A stretch of 64,000 bases of DNA. It comes from Straminergon stramineum. Lineage: Eukaryota; Streptophyta; Bryopsida; Hypnales; Calliergonaceae. The translations under genes were made by a program, and so were the position numbers. Under the pieces are notes generated by a model. It worked only from the letters and a program-made list of their open reading frames with translations. It was not told the origin of the DNA and made no database searches. The stretch covers positions 35,266,547-35,330,546 of the forward strand of contig OY987263.1 of NCBI GenBank assembly GCA_963920665.1, written 5' to 3'. Shown in pieces: positions 35,860 to 47,788 of this stretch (positions are counted from its first letter, which is position 1; every line of letters begins with the position of its first letter).

Positions 35860-36294
35860 ATAAAATCATTTCTTCCATATTACGTACATATTGATTTTGG
35901 TATTTATTTGGGCAAAGGTAGTGCATTTTGAGCACATGTGGAAGGTGGAAAATTTTTTATTCTTAGAAAGTCTATTTTTGATCTTGTGTAACTTTAGAAA
36001 AGTCTTTGTATACCAATTTTGAGCTTCACATTTGTATTTTGGGTCAAAAATAGTACTACCCCCGGCCCCCCCCCCAATGGCCAAGATAGACATCAAATTG
36101 GGATTTGTTTAAAAATAGTAAAATAATTTTGTTAAATTCAAAAAATTATTCAATGTCTATAACTTCTACATATACCTTGACTTCAAATTTCGTGAAAAGT
36201 TGACATATGACACAAAAATTTTGAGCAAAAAAACACCTGTCCAAGACCGAGAGGACAAAAAATAGAATAAGTGTTTCTTGCAATCACCCACAAG
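35860..36294 (-). repeat. Family D fragment
   Basis: Inverse of about 4590-5090 (AGAATAAGTGTTTCTTGC, GCACATGTGGAAGGTGG). It stops at the TTAA where the next element starts. Confidence 0.6.
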
Positions 36295-37247
36295 TTAACC
36301 CCTAAAGCAACAAATGGTGTTTTTTGGCAACATAGCAATTTCGGGCAGCTCACTACGGATGGAATTTTGATTTTTTTTCTTTGAAATTTTCACACAACAT
36401 TTTCCCGAGGAGTAGCTTTAAGACCCAACAATTTTCATAACTTTTGAATACATGGTTAAAAAGTTATTGTATAATATGTTGTTTTCATTGCTCGGCGGGC
36501 AGCCCGGGCAGCAAAAAAAACTTCTTGAAAAATCACTTTTTTTTAAAATAAAAATTTGAAATTGGTTTTCTACATTTTTATATACATGAAAAGCTTTGAA
36601 TCATTCCATTTTGATTTGTGAGATGAAAGTTATGAAGAGTTTTAGTTGTGGGTAGTTTGTGGGTAGTAATGGAATCTCTACTCTAAAATAAACTTTGAAG
36701 ACCTTTATTTCACTCAATTTTTAATATTTTTGGAAAAAAATAAAAACTTGAGGTGTAGATTGTTTATTACAACAATTTCACCATTGGGATTTTCATTTTT
36801 CAATTCCATAAATAAATTATTAACACTTTAGTATTTTGAATCATTCTCTACTACTATCTACTTACTATTTTTTTCCTATATGTTGTACAATTCCAAATGA
36901 TCTAAAATTTTTCAAACATGTAGACAACATGACTTGAAGAATGAATCCAAAGAGTTACAACCATTTTGGACATTTTTTCATAATGATTTGACCTTGTGGA
37001 GTGCATCTGCCCGGATTTTTGCAGGGCCAAAAAATGGCTTTTTGTCACTTCAAATGCTAATATCTTGCAATCCAAACGGTGTAAATTTCTGAAATTTTTT
37101 CCACATCTTCCTAAACGAGATTACTACAAGATCCTACGGTTACATTTGTCCAAAAATGTATTTTTTCTAAAATTTGGTACTTGTATTGGAGATGACAGTT
37201 TTGGAGCGTTTTTAGTGAAAACATAGTCAAAAACCTTTAGGGGTTAA
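36295..37247 (+). mobile_element. Family A element, copy 8, 953 bp
   Basis: TTAACCCCTAAAGCAAC at left, CCTTTAGGGGTTAA at right. Has an open 76-codon frame (36996-37226) that matches the frame in copy 6 (20106-20336). Confidence 0.88.
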
Positions 37248-37987
37248 AGTTGTAACTTACATTATAAATTTGTAATATGATAAATCCTCAATATGCCAAG
37301 TTTTAAAGCATAGAAGGCAAGTGTAATGTCCTATCCCATGTTTTTAGGTAACTTGGTAAACACAACTATTTGCTCATGTTGTCACATAAACAAAACTGCC
37401 ATTATAATGGTCCAATTGGAAAATCTTCATTTATGGCTTGACTTCATTACCAATCAATTAGCAATGATACATTCATTCATTAAGGGATAATTTTTCCTAA
37501 AATCATTGAAAATCAACTTGAATACAATACTATACAACTAAAACAAACATTTGATCTTTCATCCTAAAAGTTCAAATTCATCAATATGTGTAGTTTTTAG
37601 TTTTTATGCAATGTAAGTATCGTTATATATTGATATTGATAGAAAATAATATTATCAAAAATTGAAGTCTGACGTGGTACCATTGACGCCACATCAGATC
37701 TCAAAATTTTAATATAAATGGTGCTTTTTTTTTAATATTTAAAAAATTCTTTAATTGAATTGTCTTGCGCTAATTAGGCCTTGCAATTTGTTGGTCAAAA
37801 AACAAAAAGCAAAACAAAAAACAAAACATTTGTTTTCTTTGGAATTTTTTTTGGTCAAAATTCCTTGTTATTTATTTCTATCTAAGACTCATAGTCCCTT
37901 TGAGGGTTCAAACTTTTTCTAATGATTTTGTTGCTCAATGCATGTGTTGGGATCCATCAATTCAAATATGATATTGTAGAATTTACT
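37248..37987. other. AT-rich spacer, no gene seen
   Basis: Nothing supported. Confidence 0.3.
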
Positions 37988-38217
37988 TTAACCAATAAAC
38001 GTTGACACATACATTTAGTGTCTCATGGATGACAAAGTATCTTTCTGTGTAGGACATAAGAGCAACTATTCATTCTCAAAAATTTGTGTGGATAGGGGAG
38101 ATCTTGCATAGAAGTTTGACCTTCAGTGAATATTTTTGTTTTTTTTAAAGTAGATGATGTCACACGGTTCCAAAAACAATAATTTCCATGGTCACCAGTG
38201 TGTCCTTTAAAGGTTAT
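37988..38217 (+). mobile_element. Family C element, 230 bp
   Basis: TTAACCAATAAACGTTGAC at left, CCTTTAAAGGTTAT at right (last base of TTAA mutated). Same length as the 10068 copy. Confidence 0.7.
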
Positions 38218-40647
38218 GATAGAATTCCAAATCCAATGGAAAGAGTCATGTATTTGATGAAACTAGAAAGAGAGAAGATAGAGACTCCAATACTCAATTC
38301 AAGTACTAGATCAAAATTCTAACAAACTAAATGGAAGGCTTACTAAGTTCCAACCTAAAGGTCTAAAAAGAAAATGATAGATCTTGTACTTGAAAGGGTT
38401 GTTATACTCAATGTAGAGCTTTCAAATTCTGATAGGAACAAGTCCCAACAAAGTGTAAAGGGAAAGGTCACACAAGAGCATTTGCTCAAGAGGCCTACCA
38501 CTTAAAGTGCACAATAGACAAACAACAAGATGCTCATCCTTTCACAAGTCTCAATTGGCTTTTTAGAAAAAATTCATATACACCAATCATTTAGTTAAGG
38601 AAAAAGGGCATACTACTTGAAGATTGTCATCCTTTCACTCTCATCAAACTTCAATAATTGATTAATTGCAAATCAAGAGAGAATTAATTTTCCAATCAAT
38701 TAGCAAAAGGAAATGCAACAACAACTAAACTTTATCCTACAATCTATCATTGCTTATGATATACTTCACTACAAACTAAAAGAAGTAGTTATTTTGATAC
38801 ACTTTTCTTCATATATTATGACACTTTTCTTTCTTTCTTTTAGACATCAAAGTATCAAAATTTATCTTAAAATTCCCTTGGACATTTTAGGGCTTGAAGA
38901 AATGTCAAAAAATAGTTAAAAGAAGTGTTGAAAAAATTGTCAAAAAAATTATTCATGAACTTAAAAATTCACAACTAATTCCACAAATGTAAGAAAAAAA
39001 ATGACTTAGATTCAAATTTGAGCTTTCTATTGCCTTTCACAGAATTTTATTAGAGAATGATATGAGAAGTCCAACACCTCTAAAATGAGAGACCACAATT
39101 AAAATAATGTTTTATTGACATCACACTTCATTTAACTTAAGAACATATAATACAAATATGTAGTAATTTACCTTAAACCCCACCTTCAATTACAAGGTGG
39201 GGAATTTGAGCCCCACCAATGACCTTGTGGACAAATGAAAGAATGAGCAATCCAAACAAAAAACTCAATAGAATAATTCACAAAGTTCTCCCCAATTTGT
39301 ACAAGGATCTTGAGAGAAAGACTTAACTAGAAATAGCACAAAAGTCGTTCATAAAAACATGACACTACACTCCATAAAACCCAAACTTTGGTGGTTCAAG
39401 GAACTTAATGTTTTTTTCAAACATCCTCCAACACCCTCTCCTAGTCCCTCAATTCAGGCACTTTACAATGAACTCTATTGTGTAGGATTCTAAATGTATC
39501 CCCCACATACTTTTCAAACATTATTCAACTATTTTCAACACTATGTTCAAATTTGACTCTTTTCCAGCTTATTTTTTGATCAATTTGTAAAAGAACTATT
39601 TGTTCCTCCAAAGATAAATGGAAGCCATATCTAACTAAGCCCACTATTGCATGGAGAATCGCTCCAAATCGTGCACATTGGAAGTTTCAAGCATATTGCA
39701 ATCATGTTCGGTTCCCCAATCCCCACCTTGACGATTTCAGATACTGGGGACAACAACCGTATACAGTAAAATAATGAACATTCTTCTCAATGATGCCTGG
39801 TCCTCCAACCATATGATCACCGCATATATACTTTAACTGACATTTTGGATTCGTGGTCCACATTAACTTCGGATGTGGTTCTGCTTAGTTCAACTTGACT
39901 AGCCCAGTAGGAAGGGTGTGCACGATAGAAATAACAAAGAATAGGACTTCGTCATGCAACAAAATGCCAGTCAACCAGCTCGATCACGAGGTCTATCAAT
40001 GATCTTTATACAAAAATCCATGCAGAGTCAACCTCCATTAAGCTTCCTTTAACATTCCAGAAAAGAATGTTAAACTTCCTGTTCACCTGATGAAAAGAAT
40101 AACAGTAGTCGATGTATCAGGATGCCCCAATCCTGCAGCAGTGTTTCCACAGTTATCACATTGAAAATCTTTGTACCTACAAAGTTCTTTCTAGATCATT
40201 AGAGATATGACTCCAAAGACCTTCCCTAAGATCGGAACTGTTGCAGTGAACTGTAAAATTACAATCCTGATCGGACTGAAATTTTTTGTTCAAACACGCA
40301 GGCTCCAAATTGAAGATCGATAAAACGGTTTACTAGAAATGACAGTTCTACCAGATAAAAAGCATCGTCCCCCGCTAGAATAAAATGGAAATTAGCAAAG
40401 AACAACCTTGGGTCGATTTGCACAAATAAAAGCCGACTGAGAATTCCGCTGATCTCAATTGTATCTTGGAGCAACACACCAATCTAAACATTGATTTAAA
40501 CACAATCTGCCAAATCACAGAAACATGTGAAATGTGCGAATATAACAGACCTGCAAGTGGTTGTCATTTTGTAGGATCTCAGTCCCCGCGGGCAAGGAGG
40601 TTCAAATCCTTTTTGCTATAAAAAAGAAATAATGGGACTCGCATCCT
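38218..40647. other. Spacer, then the downstream flank/3' UTR of the DGS1-like gene
   Basis: AT-rich to about 39600, then mixed composition up to the gene's stop codon. A 72-codon minus-strand frame at 40259-40477 could be 3' UTR or an alternative last exon; no polyadenylation signal decides this. Confidence 0.3.
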
Positions 40648-43600
40648 TCAGATTAGTAACCATCTAGGCAATGGTGCAAGGCAATCATAGACTCGCTCCA
40701 TTCTCTCTGCTATCGCAAGCTTGTAAAACGTTGGTATTCTGGGATTCGCTAGGTCAAGGATGTCTCTTCGCAAGCTGCATACAAAAACAATTTGGAGGAT
40801 AGAATCAGGCCATTGAAGAAAAAGAAAAAGAACCTGATTAAACCAGGAGGCGGTAGCATCGTCTTCAAAGATATCACTCAAACTTTGGTGCTTAACTGCA
40901 TAATTTTTCTTGTCTTTCTACTCCCACACCTATCGACTAGGATCTAATAGAGAATTTTAGGATAGAATCATGATGCTCATGAAGCCAAGAATTATCAGGG
41001 AGAAAATTCCCACAAATGAAGTGACATAATGACATTAGACTAACCTGGTCCATTCGCCAGTGTACATTGCAGCACTCTGTACTCCTTTATGCAATTGATC
41101 AAGGCTGTAAATAAGCATCCCAAATTCAACTGCTGCATCATCTCCCTGTGGCAACCAAGTTGAAAGTCCAAACAAATAAATCATTAAGCTCGCAGTGCAG
41201 GCTGAAGTTTTAAACCGGTCACATTTTTTCAGGTCGGAAAACCTCTCCGCGCTTCAATGCCTCGTAATGTTCAAAACGTAACGATTGCCTAAATGGATCG
41301 AAGCTTATTTGTATTTTATGTAAAGATAACCAGGTAGAAAAAGAGACTTACACGATTCTCATCGTCTCTAATTTGGCAAGTCATAACCCCTTTCTCTACC
41401 TCAACCATGAGCATGCGACGGATCATCTGAGCTTTTCTTCCTCTCCCTTCTGCTCCTTTCTGCAAGAAAATCCATGGAGCTGGGAGCTGAGGGTGAAAGG
41501 ACAAAAACTCTGCACGCTGTACGCTTCACTAACTGCCGCAGGTAGCAAACGGCGAAATGGGAGGAAATTCTATAGCCTTTAACCCAGGATGGACTCCAAA
41601 GGATACTCATAGCAGACAGAAGAACCGAACATTGATTACTAATTACCACTAACCTGGTTGTAAAATGGGTGGCGAATCAGGGCACCGAGAAGGAGAGCAC
41701 AAGCGAGGGCTGGTAAAAATGCTAAAATTGCAAAGTTGATCTCATTCGCTCGCAGAATTTGATTCAAATCCAGCACCGCCCTACATAAGCATCAAACGAA
41801 GCATTAAATTTCGGAAGAAACTGTACTCCTAGCATAATTGACTACTAATAAATGCTTTGCTATATATATATAAATCATAATCGTGAATATAATTATGATG
41901 AAAATTTCTATAAGAAAACTTGGTCAAAACCAATGATCAGAAATTGCTTATAATACATACCAACACTTATCATAAGCTATGTAACACAGTAGATAGATAA
42001 AACTTACATCTCTACATCAAGTTTCAGCTTTTGAACCTGAAGCAAAACACATAACATGTAAACGTGAATCATTAACTGGATTCCTCGACCAAATGGCGTT
42101 CGTGCTTAACTGCACAAGGGGTTGGTGGAAGAACAAACATGATATAGTCGTAAATCCTACAAATTCAATTTGTACTAAATATATAAATAATTATGCGAAG
42201 GGCGATATAGGACAAATGCATCTTGCACACTAATTTGACATATGGAAGAGTACCTATGCGGACCAAAAAAGAACGCTCAAACATCACTAACAAGATAAAG
42301 CCTGGGACCAAATACATTGAGGCAGTGTTGGCTGAAGGTTAAGAAACAACTCCATTCATACAATTCATATTGAAGTGTTTATATTGTCGATAAAAAATGG
42401 AATGATAATTGCCCAAGCATAACACTAAGGTCAGATTAGAACCTGTATCAGCAGTGCCCTTGCCAGCTCTCCTCCAATCAGGTTCTTAACAGGATTAACC
42501 AACTCGTGTTCATATCTGAATAGAAAAAAGGCAGAATAGATAAGGAAACTAGGGAAGAGACACGTATGCAACTGGAGGAATTCTGTAACAAAATTATGAA
42601 TAAATGGATCCCGATTCCTGAGAAAAACGATATCCTTTCACTTCCGAAAGGGTGAGACCAAATAATCAACTAATATCTTCATCATCCACAACACCCACCC
42701 ACCATACTAAACGTTTCTTACCTGGTCATCACCATTCTCATCAGCTCCTGCTCTGATGCAGTCGATGCCACTTCAATGCCACTTGTTTGCGTGATAAACT
42801 CTTTAACCATTCTGCACTAGACATAAAATCACAAAGAACTAATGAATGAGTGCTAAAAGAAAAGTATGACTGAAAAAGAGATTAGGTCTCTGCTCAATAT
42901 GGCCGTGTACAAGTCTAAAGTAAATACCAGACTAATTTTATCGGTAAAAATAGGTTGACAGAAAAGTCATCTAGTCAATGTGAATAAGGCATAAAAACAA
43001 TTAATTCATGTAGAAGAGAACCTGCCCGCAAGGCAAATTCCGTTATGAGATCAAATGCTGCTTTAACATCTCACGTCGCATATTTTTCCGACAAGATGCC
43101 ACACCAAAATCAAGTAACTCAATCTAGGCAGAAATATTGCACCATGCTATTTACCATATTCTGCCAATAACATCACAGGCTACCCTTTCAAAAGAGCGAA
43201 TATAAGGTACGAGAGCTAGTCTAAGAATTGGAATGCAGACTTCCAAGAATGGATTGTGGAATGCAGGAAACTAGAACTGTAATCAACAAAAGGCACCTGT
43301 TCAAGGCGTCTGAGGCGAGCTTCACTTCTTCAAGCTGCTCAGAACCTTTGCGACGTTTACGAAAAGTGTCAAATAGTTCGCCTTTGATGGCTGTCAACTG
43401 ATAGGCAAATCCAAGTTATGAGTTGAACAGACGAGACAAGGAAAAAAAACTTTAAAATACACATCAAATGCATGGAAGTTCATAATGTCGCACTGATTCT
43501 TTGAATATTTCAGTCAATATAAAAGACAGTACAATGGCAATATGTAAAACATTATGACCATAGTGATCCCACATTGAACTTCGTAAATAACCTCTCCTAA

Positions 43601-46122
43601 TACATATTAACAAGGGACTTTGAATTGCCACGAATGCTTATCCTTACCATGTCCTTTACATCAACACCACAAGAGTACATTCGGTTGTGACAGAGACTGT
43701 ACCGGTTGGTTCACACGCTTCTCCAGGAAAAGTTCCGCGTCTTCACGAGCCTGCTCCATCCAGCTGTCAAGGTCACCACTGCCACCTAATCGACTATGCC
43801 GGACAAGCCAGACAGAAACTGCAGCAAGACCAACTGCACCCCCAGTGTAGTGCAGCCAGTATCTGACCAATCTCTTTGGTTTTTCGTAGCGAGGCACCTG
43901 CAAAGAGGGAAAAGAGGGTTAGCAATTGGTTTCCAGGTCTGTTGCACATAAAAATTTCATGTAGCTTTCAGTGTCTAAGTTATTCCCTACACTAACAAAC
44001 ACGACTAGCCACGAAGCGATAAGCTAGCCAGTTCAACTTGATTCATAGCATCTGCTATCTTATTGAAGCACATATGAAAGCCTGTTGCACAGAAATCATA
44101 GAATCTCTTTTCTTAGATCACTTTAAAACCCTAGCCTCTATTCTATGTAACCAGTTTCAGTGGGATTATGAAATAAGGAGGGCTACACAAATCATGACAA
44201 GCAAAAGTCAGGTGATCAGGATTGTACAAGAGTATACAGGAATTCTTTCAGCTTCAATACGTTGCCCGACAGCAATTGAAGAGCAGCTTGGAGTTCGTAA
44301 TCGGTCCAATCCATTCCTCTCATTAGATCCTCTGACATCCGGTCAAACTCAAGGACAATAGTTTGGGAGTCGTTCAAATCTCCAAGGCCATGGTAATCAC
44401 TCTGCCAGTTTCAAAGATGCCTTTCCTTGAGATTCTACCATGCAAGAAAAGATGCAGCAAAGAGAAACCCTATCTGAGATGTACAGATATACTCTTCTTG
44501 CAATCTTGCCCTTTCAACCAATCAATCAATCAATCAAAACTACACCATCAGATAATTAAGAAATGCAGAGAAGGCATGAACACTACCCAGAAAGCGGTTA
44601 CAGCTTATCAAGAGTATCATTATAATAGATACAACACTACAAAAATGGACAGCAGTAACTCAAGAGATATGTGGATAAGGTTTGCCACGTATCAAGAGTG
44701 GGTCGTCACCTGCCTGTGGGAACTCGTAAACTCCTTCCAGCCCATTCAACGCAAAGAGCACAGCAATAACACACTCAGAGACAACACGTCGACTTTCCCC
44801 GCTGATTCCACTTTCCCGCCCTGCGTCCACTTTCTCTCCCATCTTTGCCACCTGAAGGTGCACCTGCAAACCAGCAAAAACCTCCCTGACTCAGAGAACC
44901 CTAACAAGATTTGCCGACACGCCGCTAGATTGATAAAATTGCAGCGACACAGAATATGAAATTCATGGAGCTGACCTGGCCAATGATGACAGCAAGTCGT
45001 TTTCGCAGGGTGTTGAGCATAGTCACTCTTTCATTGATGCGAGTATACGCCGCAGATACTAGCCCACTAGTAAGTGAAGATTCCAGAAAGAAAGATCGCA
45101 CGATTTTTTTCAGTCCTCGAAGAAAGGCGACTGGGCCTCTTTCTAACATCATGAACCGAACTTTATCTTGCTCTGCACCCTGAAAATTCAGATGGAGGCT
45201 GTGAGAAGATTTAAAACGCAAAGCAAAAATGAAAAACGCAAATTGAGCAGTTGCTTTGTAAGATCACAAGATCTTTATATCCTTTCTGCAAGGTTCTCAA
45301 TGCCAGGTAAAAAGATCAGAACAGTAGCATATACATATTTCAAAGATACGCTGAAGACTACCTGGGCTCTAATCTGCCAAAACATGAGATGCTTGTTCAC
45401 ATAATGCATTTGTTCCAGCAGCTCCTCCGATATGTTCCCTAACACCTTCAGCAAATTCCCTGGACCCTGAGTTTCGTCCCTGCATAAATACGTTTATCAC
45501 ATACTGTGTTTCCATATGAATCGGGAGTTCTTAAAATGAGTTAGGCCAACTATTGATCTCAAACCCTAAACCTCCATAGATATGAGACTTCGTGAACAAG
45601 CCCCAGATGCAGAATGTAAATCGGCTCCAACGAGGACGAACGCATCATCTGAATTTCATGGAAAAAGTGACGAATCCCTCGTTCATGGAGAATTAAAATG
45701 TCTGGGCCCAGATCAAGTCAAAAGCAGAAGTCTATCACTAAACGCTAATTTATACAAACCCCATGCCATCCCATGCCATTACACATTCCCTATGAGGCTG
45801 TTTTCCAATGTCAGGATGGAGGAGGGAATGAAGGACATTCGTGACAACGCTAACTATTACTTAGCATACCCTTGAATGCAAGGGCGTTAAACAGTCCTGT
45901 ATTTGATCATTACAGAGTAATGTAATCGGGAGGAATGCTCTAAGCACGCAGAATTTTTTTGGAAAGTGTGGGATTAAGGAAACTTTACAATAGGGAAGCC
46001 TGTGATGCTGAAAGAAGTAAAGGCAGGCCTTCTCGTGGCTTGCTCTTGAACTTTTTCAACCAATCATTGGCCCACTTATTAACGTAATATGTCCCTATCA
46101 ATCGAATTGCATTCTCCATCAT
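40648..46122 (-). CDS. DGS1: DGS1/NCA2-family mitochondrial outer-membrane protein
   Basis: Arabidopsis DGS1 is a mitochondrial outer-membrane protein found as a dgd1 suppressor and linked to lipid traffic; yeast Nca2 is its relative. Fourteen coding exons, high to low coordinate: 46122-45989, 45479-45362, 45179-44976, 44863-44710, 44379-44228, 43897-43703, 43397-43297, 42811-42722, 42515-42443, 42036-42008, 41780-41654, 41459-41352, 41145-41045, 40774-40648. Phases agree and give about 570 residues (family about 600). Diagnostic blocks: YEKPKRLVRYW then RHSRLGGS, GELFDTFRKRRKG, RYEHELVNPVKNLIGGELAR, LLIQVQKLKLDVEMAVLDLN, and KGAEGRGR. Predicted membrane segments lie near residues 270-287 and 430-452. 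The ATG at 46122 has an in-frame TGA just upstream. The border between exons 4 and 5 is the one weak point: either the acceptor at 44379 lacks a pyrimidine tract, or a GC donor after 44714 joins the better acceptor at 44401 (576 residues). Confidence 0.88.
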
Positions 46123-46767
46123 CTTTTCAAGTCACCCGGGAATATTTTCTGAAATCAAAAAGACAAAACAACTCAGAATCAACTCGAGCAGAGCAAGCAT
46201 TATCACAAAGGCCATTGTAAAAAAATTATTGCAAAGAAGAACAAATAACAACAATGTCAGTTAGATATGATAAGATTAGGATAGCATCCGCAGCTCAGTA
46301 CTTAGTACGCTGCAAATTAGGTTAAAGAAAGATATAAAATCCGCTGTCTCCAAAGACTAAGAGCATCTTACTATTCACAATGAGCCTAAATTGAATGCCA
46401 TTTCACAACATCCACATAAAGTCAACGAGAAAATTATTCGAAAGCAAGAGATGAGACAATATAACAGACGAGTATTTTCCAGGGACAATATATAGAATCT
46501 TCGGAACAGAGCCAGAACACTGCAATGCACTAGGGAATCAATCATGCTTTTTAAGGTTGTGAAGGCTACCAGACCTAGATAGACTTAGCGAGAAAATCAA
46601 CAAGATCCGATCTCTGTATAAGGAACAGTACAACGCTAAAGGACCAATGCGAAACATCTCATCCAGTCTTCAAAAGTCTCAAAAATCCCCACAGCGACGC
46701 CAAAAAACACGAAGACTACCTGGAGAAAGGCGCAAACCGAAACAAACCACGTGAACGAAAACTTACC
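46123..46767 (-). other. 5' UTR intron of the DGS1-like gene
   Basis: On the minus strand a strong donor (CTG|GTAAGT, intron from 46766) and an acceptor (TTTCAG, exon from 46148) bracket a 618-base intron that ends 26 bases before the start codon. The leader exon would extend from 46767 up to somewhere near 46900. Long leader introns of this kind often affect expression in plants; that role here is inference. Confidence 0.6.
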
Positions 46768-47439
46768 AGAACCGATCAATCTGGACGCAGAAAACTGCAA
46801 AATGACTCAAATGGGCGCCAAAATTGATGCAAGAAACTCCATTCACGGGTTAAGCCCTGCACTTGTCGTTCGAATTGAAGCACGCGCACAAAAGTTCCAC
46901 CAAAATTGAGAAAAAATAGCTCATTCGGACGGCAGCATCCCGCCCCCACTCCTCTTCTTCTACTCCGCTCCGTCGCAATGTACGTATTCGTATACTGTAT
47001 GCTTCGATAATCATCGGTGAACGTTTAACGTATTCATCCATTCTATCAGACGTCCACGGATACCCGAGTTGAGGACCAGGTTATCGCGGGTATACCGGAT
47101 ACGATATTTAGCTCAAAATGAACGCGAGATACCCGCCGTGAGGCAGAGAACACTCTGGGTACCTGCGGTTATCACAGAACGTTCCTCAAGCAGTCACTCT
47201 GTAGTTTGGATCCGACCGACCAAGGGTTTATACCCGATTTGAGCCCCTGCCGGGTCCATCCGGGTATCAGTACCTTCTTTTCCTTTTTCCGCTCTCTTTT
47301 ACTGTATTTTTTAAAAACCATCGAGAACATTCCACGGCCTGTGACTCGGGGAAGACTTCGAAGTCTGCTGAACCTTCGTGAGTGACGCCGAAGCAACTGC
47401 TCTGTTCTGGAAAGCTCCGACCGCTCTCTGTTCATACAA
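46768..47439. promoter_or_regulatory. Shared upstream region between the divergent DGS1-like and BAG genes
   Basis: About 0.7 kb of mixed-composition DNA without repeats known from the rest of the window lies between the first leader exon of the minus-strand gene and the duplicated leader of the plus-strand gene. A divergent promoter region is the simplest reading. No TATA box stands out. Confidence 0.45.
47354..47412. promoter_or_regulatory. Palindrome and weak heat-shock-element-like motif upstream of BAG
   Basis: GACTTCGAAGTC is a perfect 12 bp palindrome (47354-47365), and TTCTGGAA at 47405-47412 has the TTCnnGAA spacing of half a heat-shock element. Suggestive for a stress co-chaperone, but a full three-unit element is not seen. 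Confidence 0.22.
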
Positions 47440-47788
47440 AAGCTTCGTAATTGCAATACACTCTTTGGTTTCATCTCAATTTTCAGTGCCGTTGTTCTAG
47501 TTTCGGGGACTGTATTCGCAATTCGGAAGATTGTGAGCTCGTTTGCCATTTTGCGCCGGAGTTAGGTTAGGTTCGTCGTTAGAGTGCGTGAGGTTTTCGG
47601 TTTAAAAATGCTTGGCAATTGCTTCATAATCCGCAGTTCCATCACAATCTTTTAGTTCCGTTGTTCGAGTTTTGGGAACCCCTTCCGCAAGATTGTTTCG
47701 GATTGAAAGCTTGTTTGCCACTTTGCGCCGGAGCTAGGTTTTCCTCGTTGTGCGTGGGAGCTCTTGTCGATTTTGGTGACTGCGAGCG
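47440..47788 (+). repeat. 171 bp tandem duplication forming the BAG gene leader/promoter
   Basis: Two diverged copies in tandem, roughly 47440-47610 and 47611-47780. Matching blocks are gccgttgttctagtt versus tccgttgttcgagtt, and TTGCGCCGGAGTTAGG (47551) versus TTGCGCCGGAGCTAGG (47722), a period of 171. The second copy ends next to the start codon, so the duplication likely includes transcribed leader or core promoter. Confidence 0.7.

Noticed and set aside
40560..40622. tRNA-like B box GGTTCAAATCC
   Set aside because: A T-arm can be drawn, but no matching acceptor stem, D-arm or anticodon arm could be placed upstream; likely chance within the gene's 3' flank.
44038..44959. Two long plus-strand ORFs (107 and 198 codons)
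   Set aside because: They are the antisense of DGS1-like exons 4 and 5 and the intron between; minus-strand exons there match the family.
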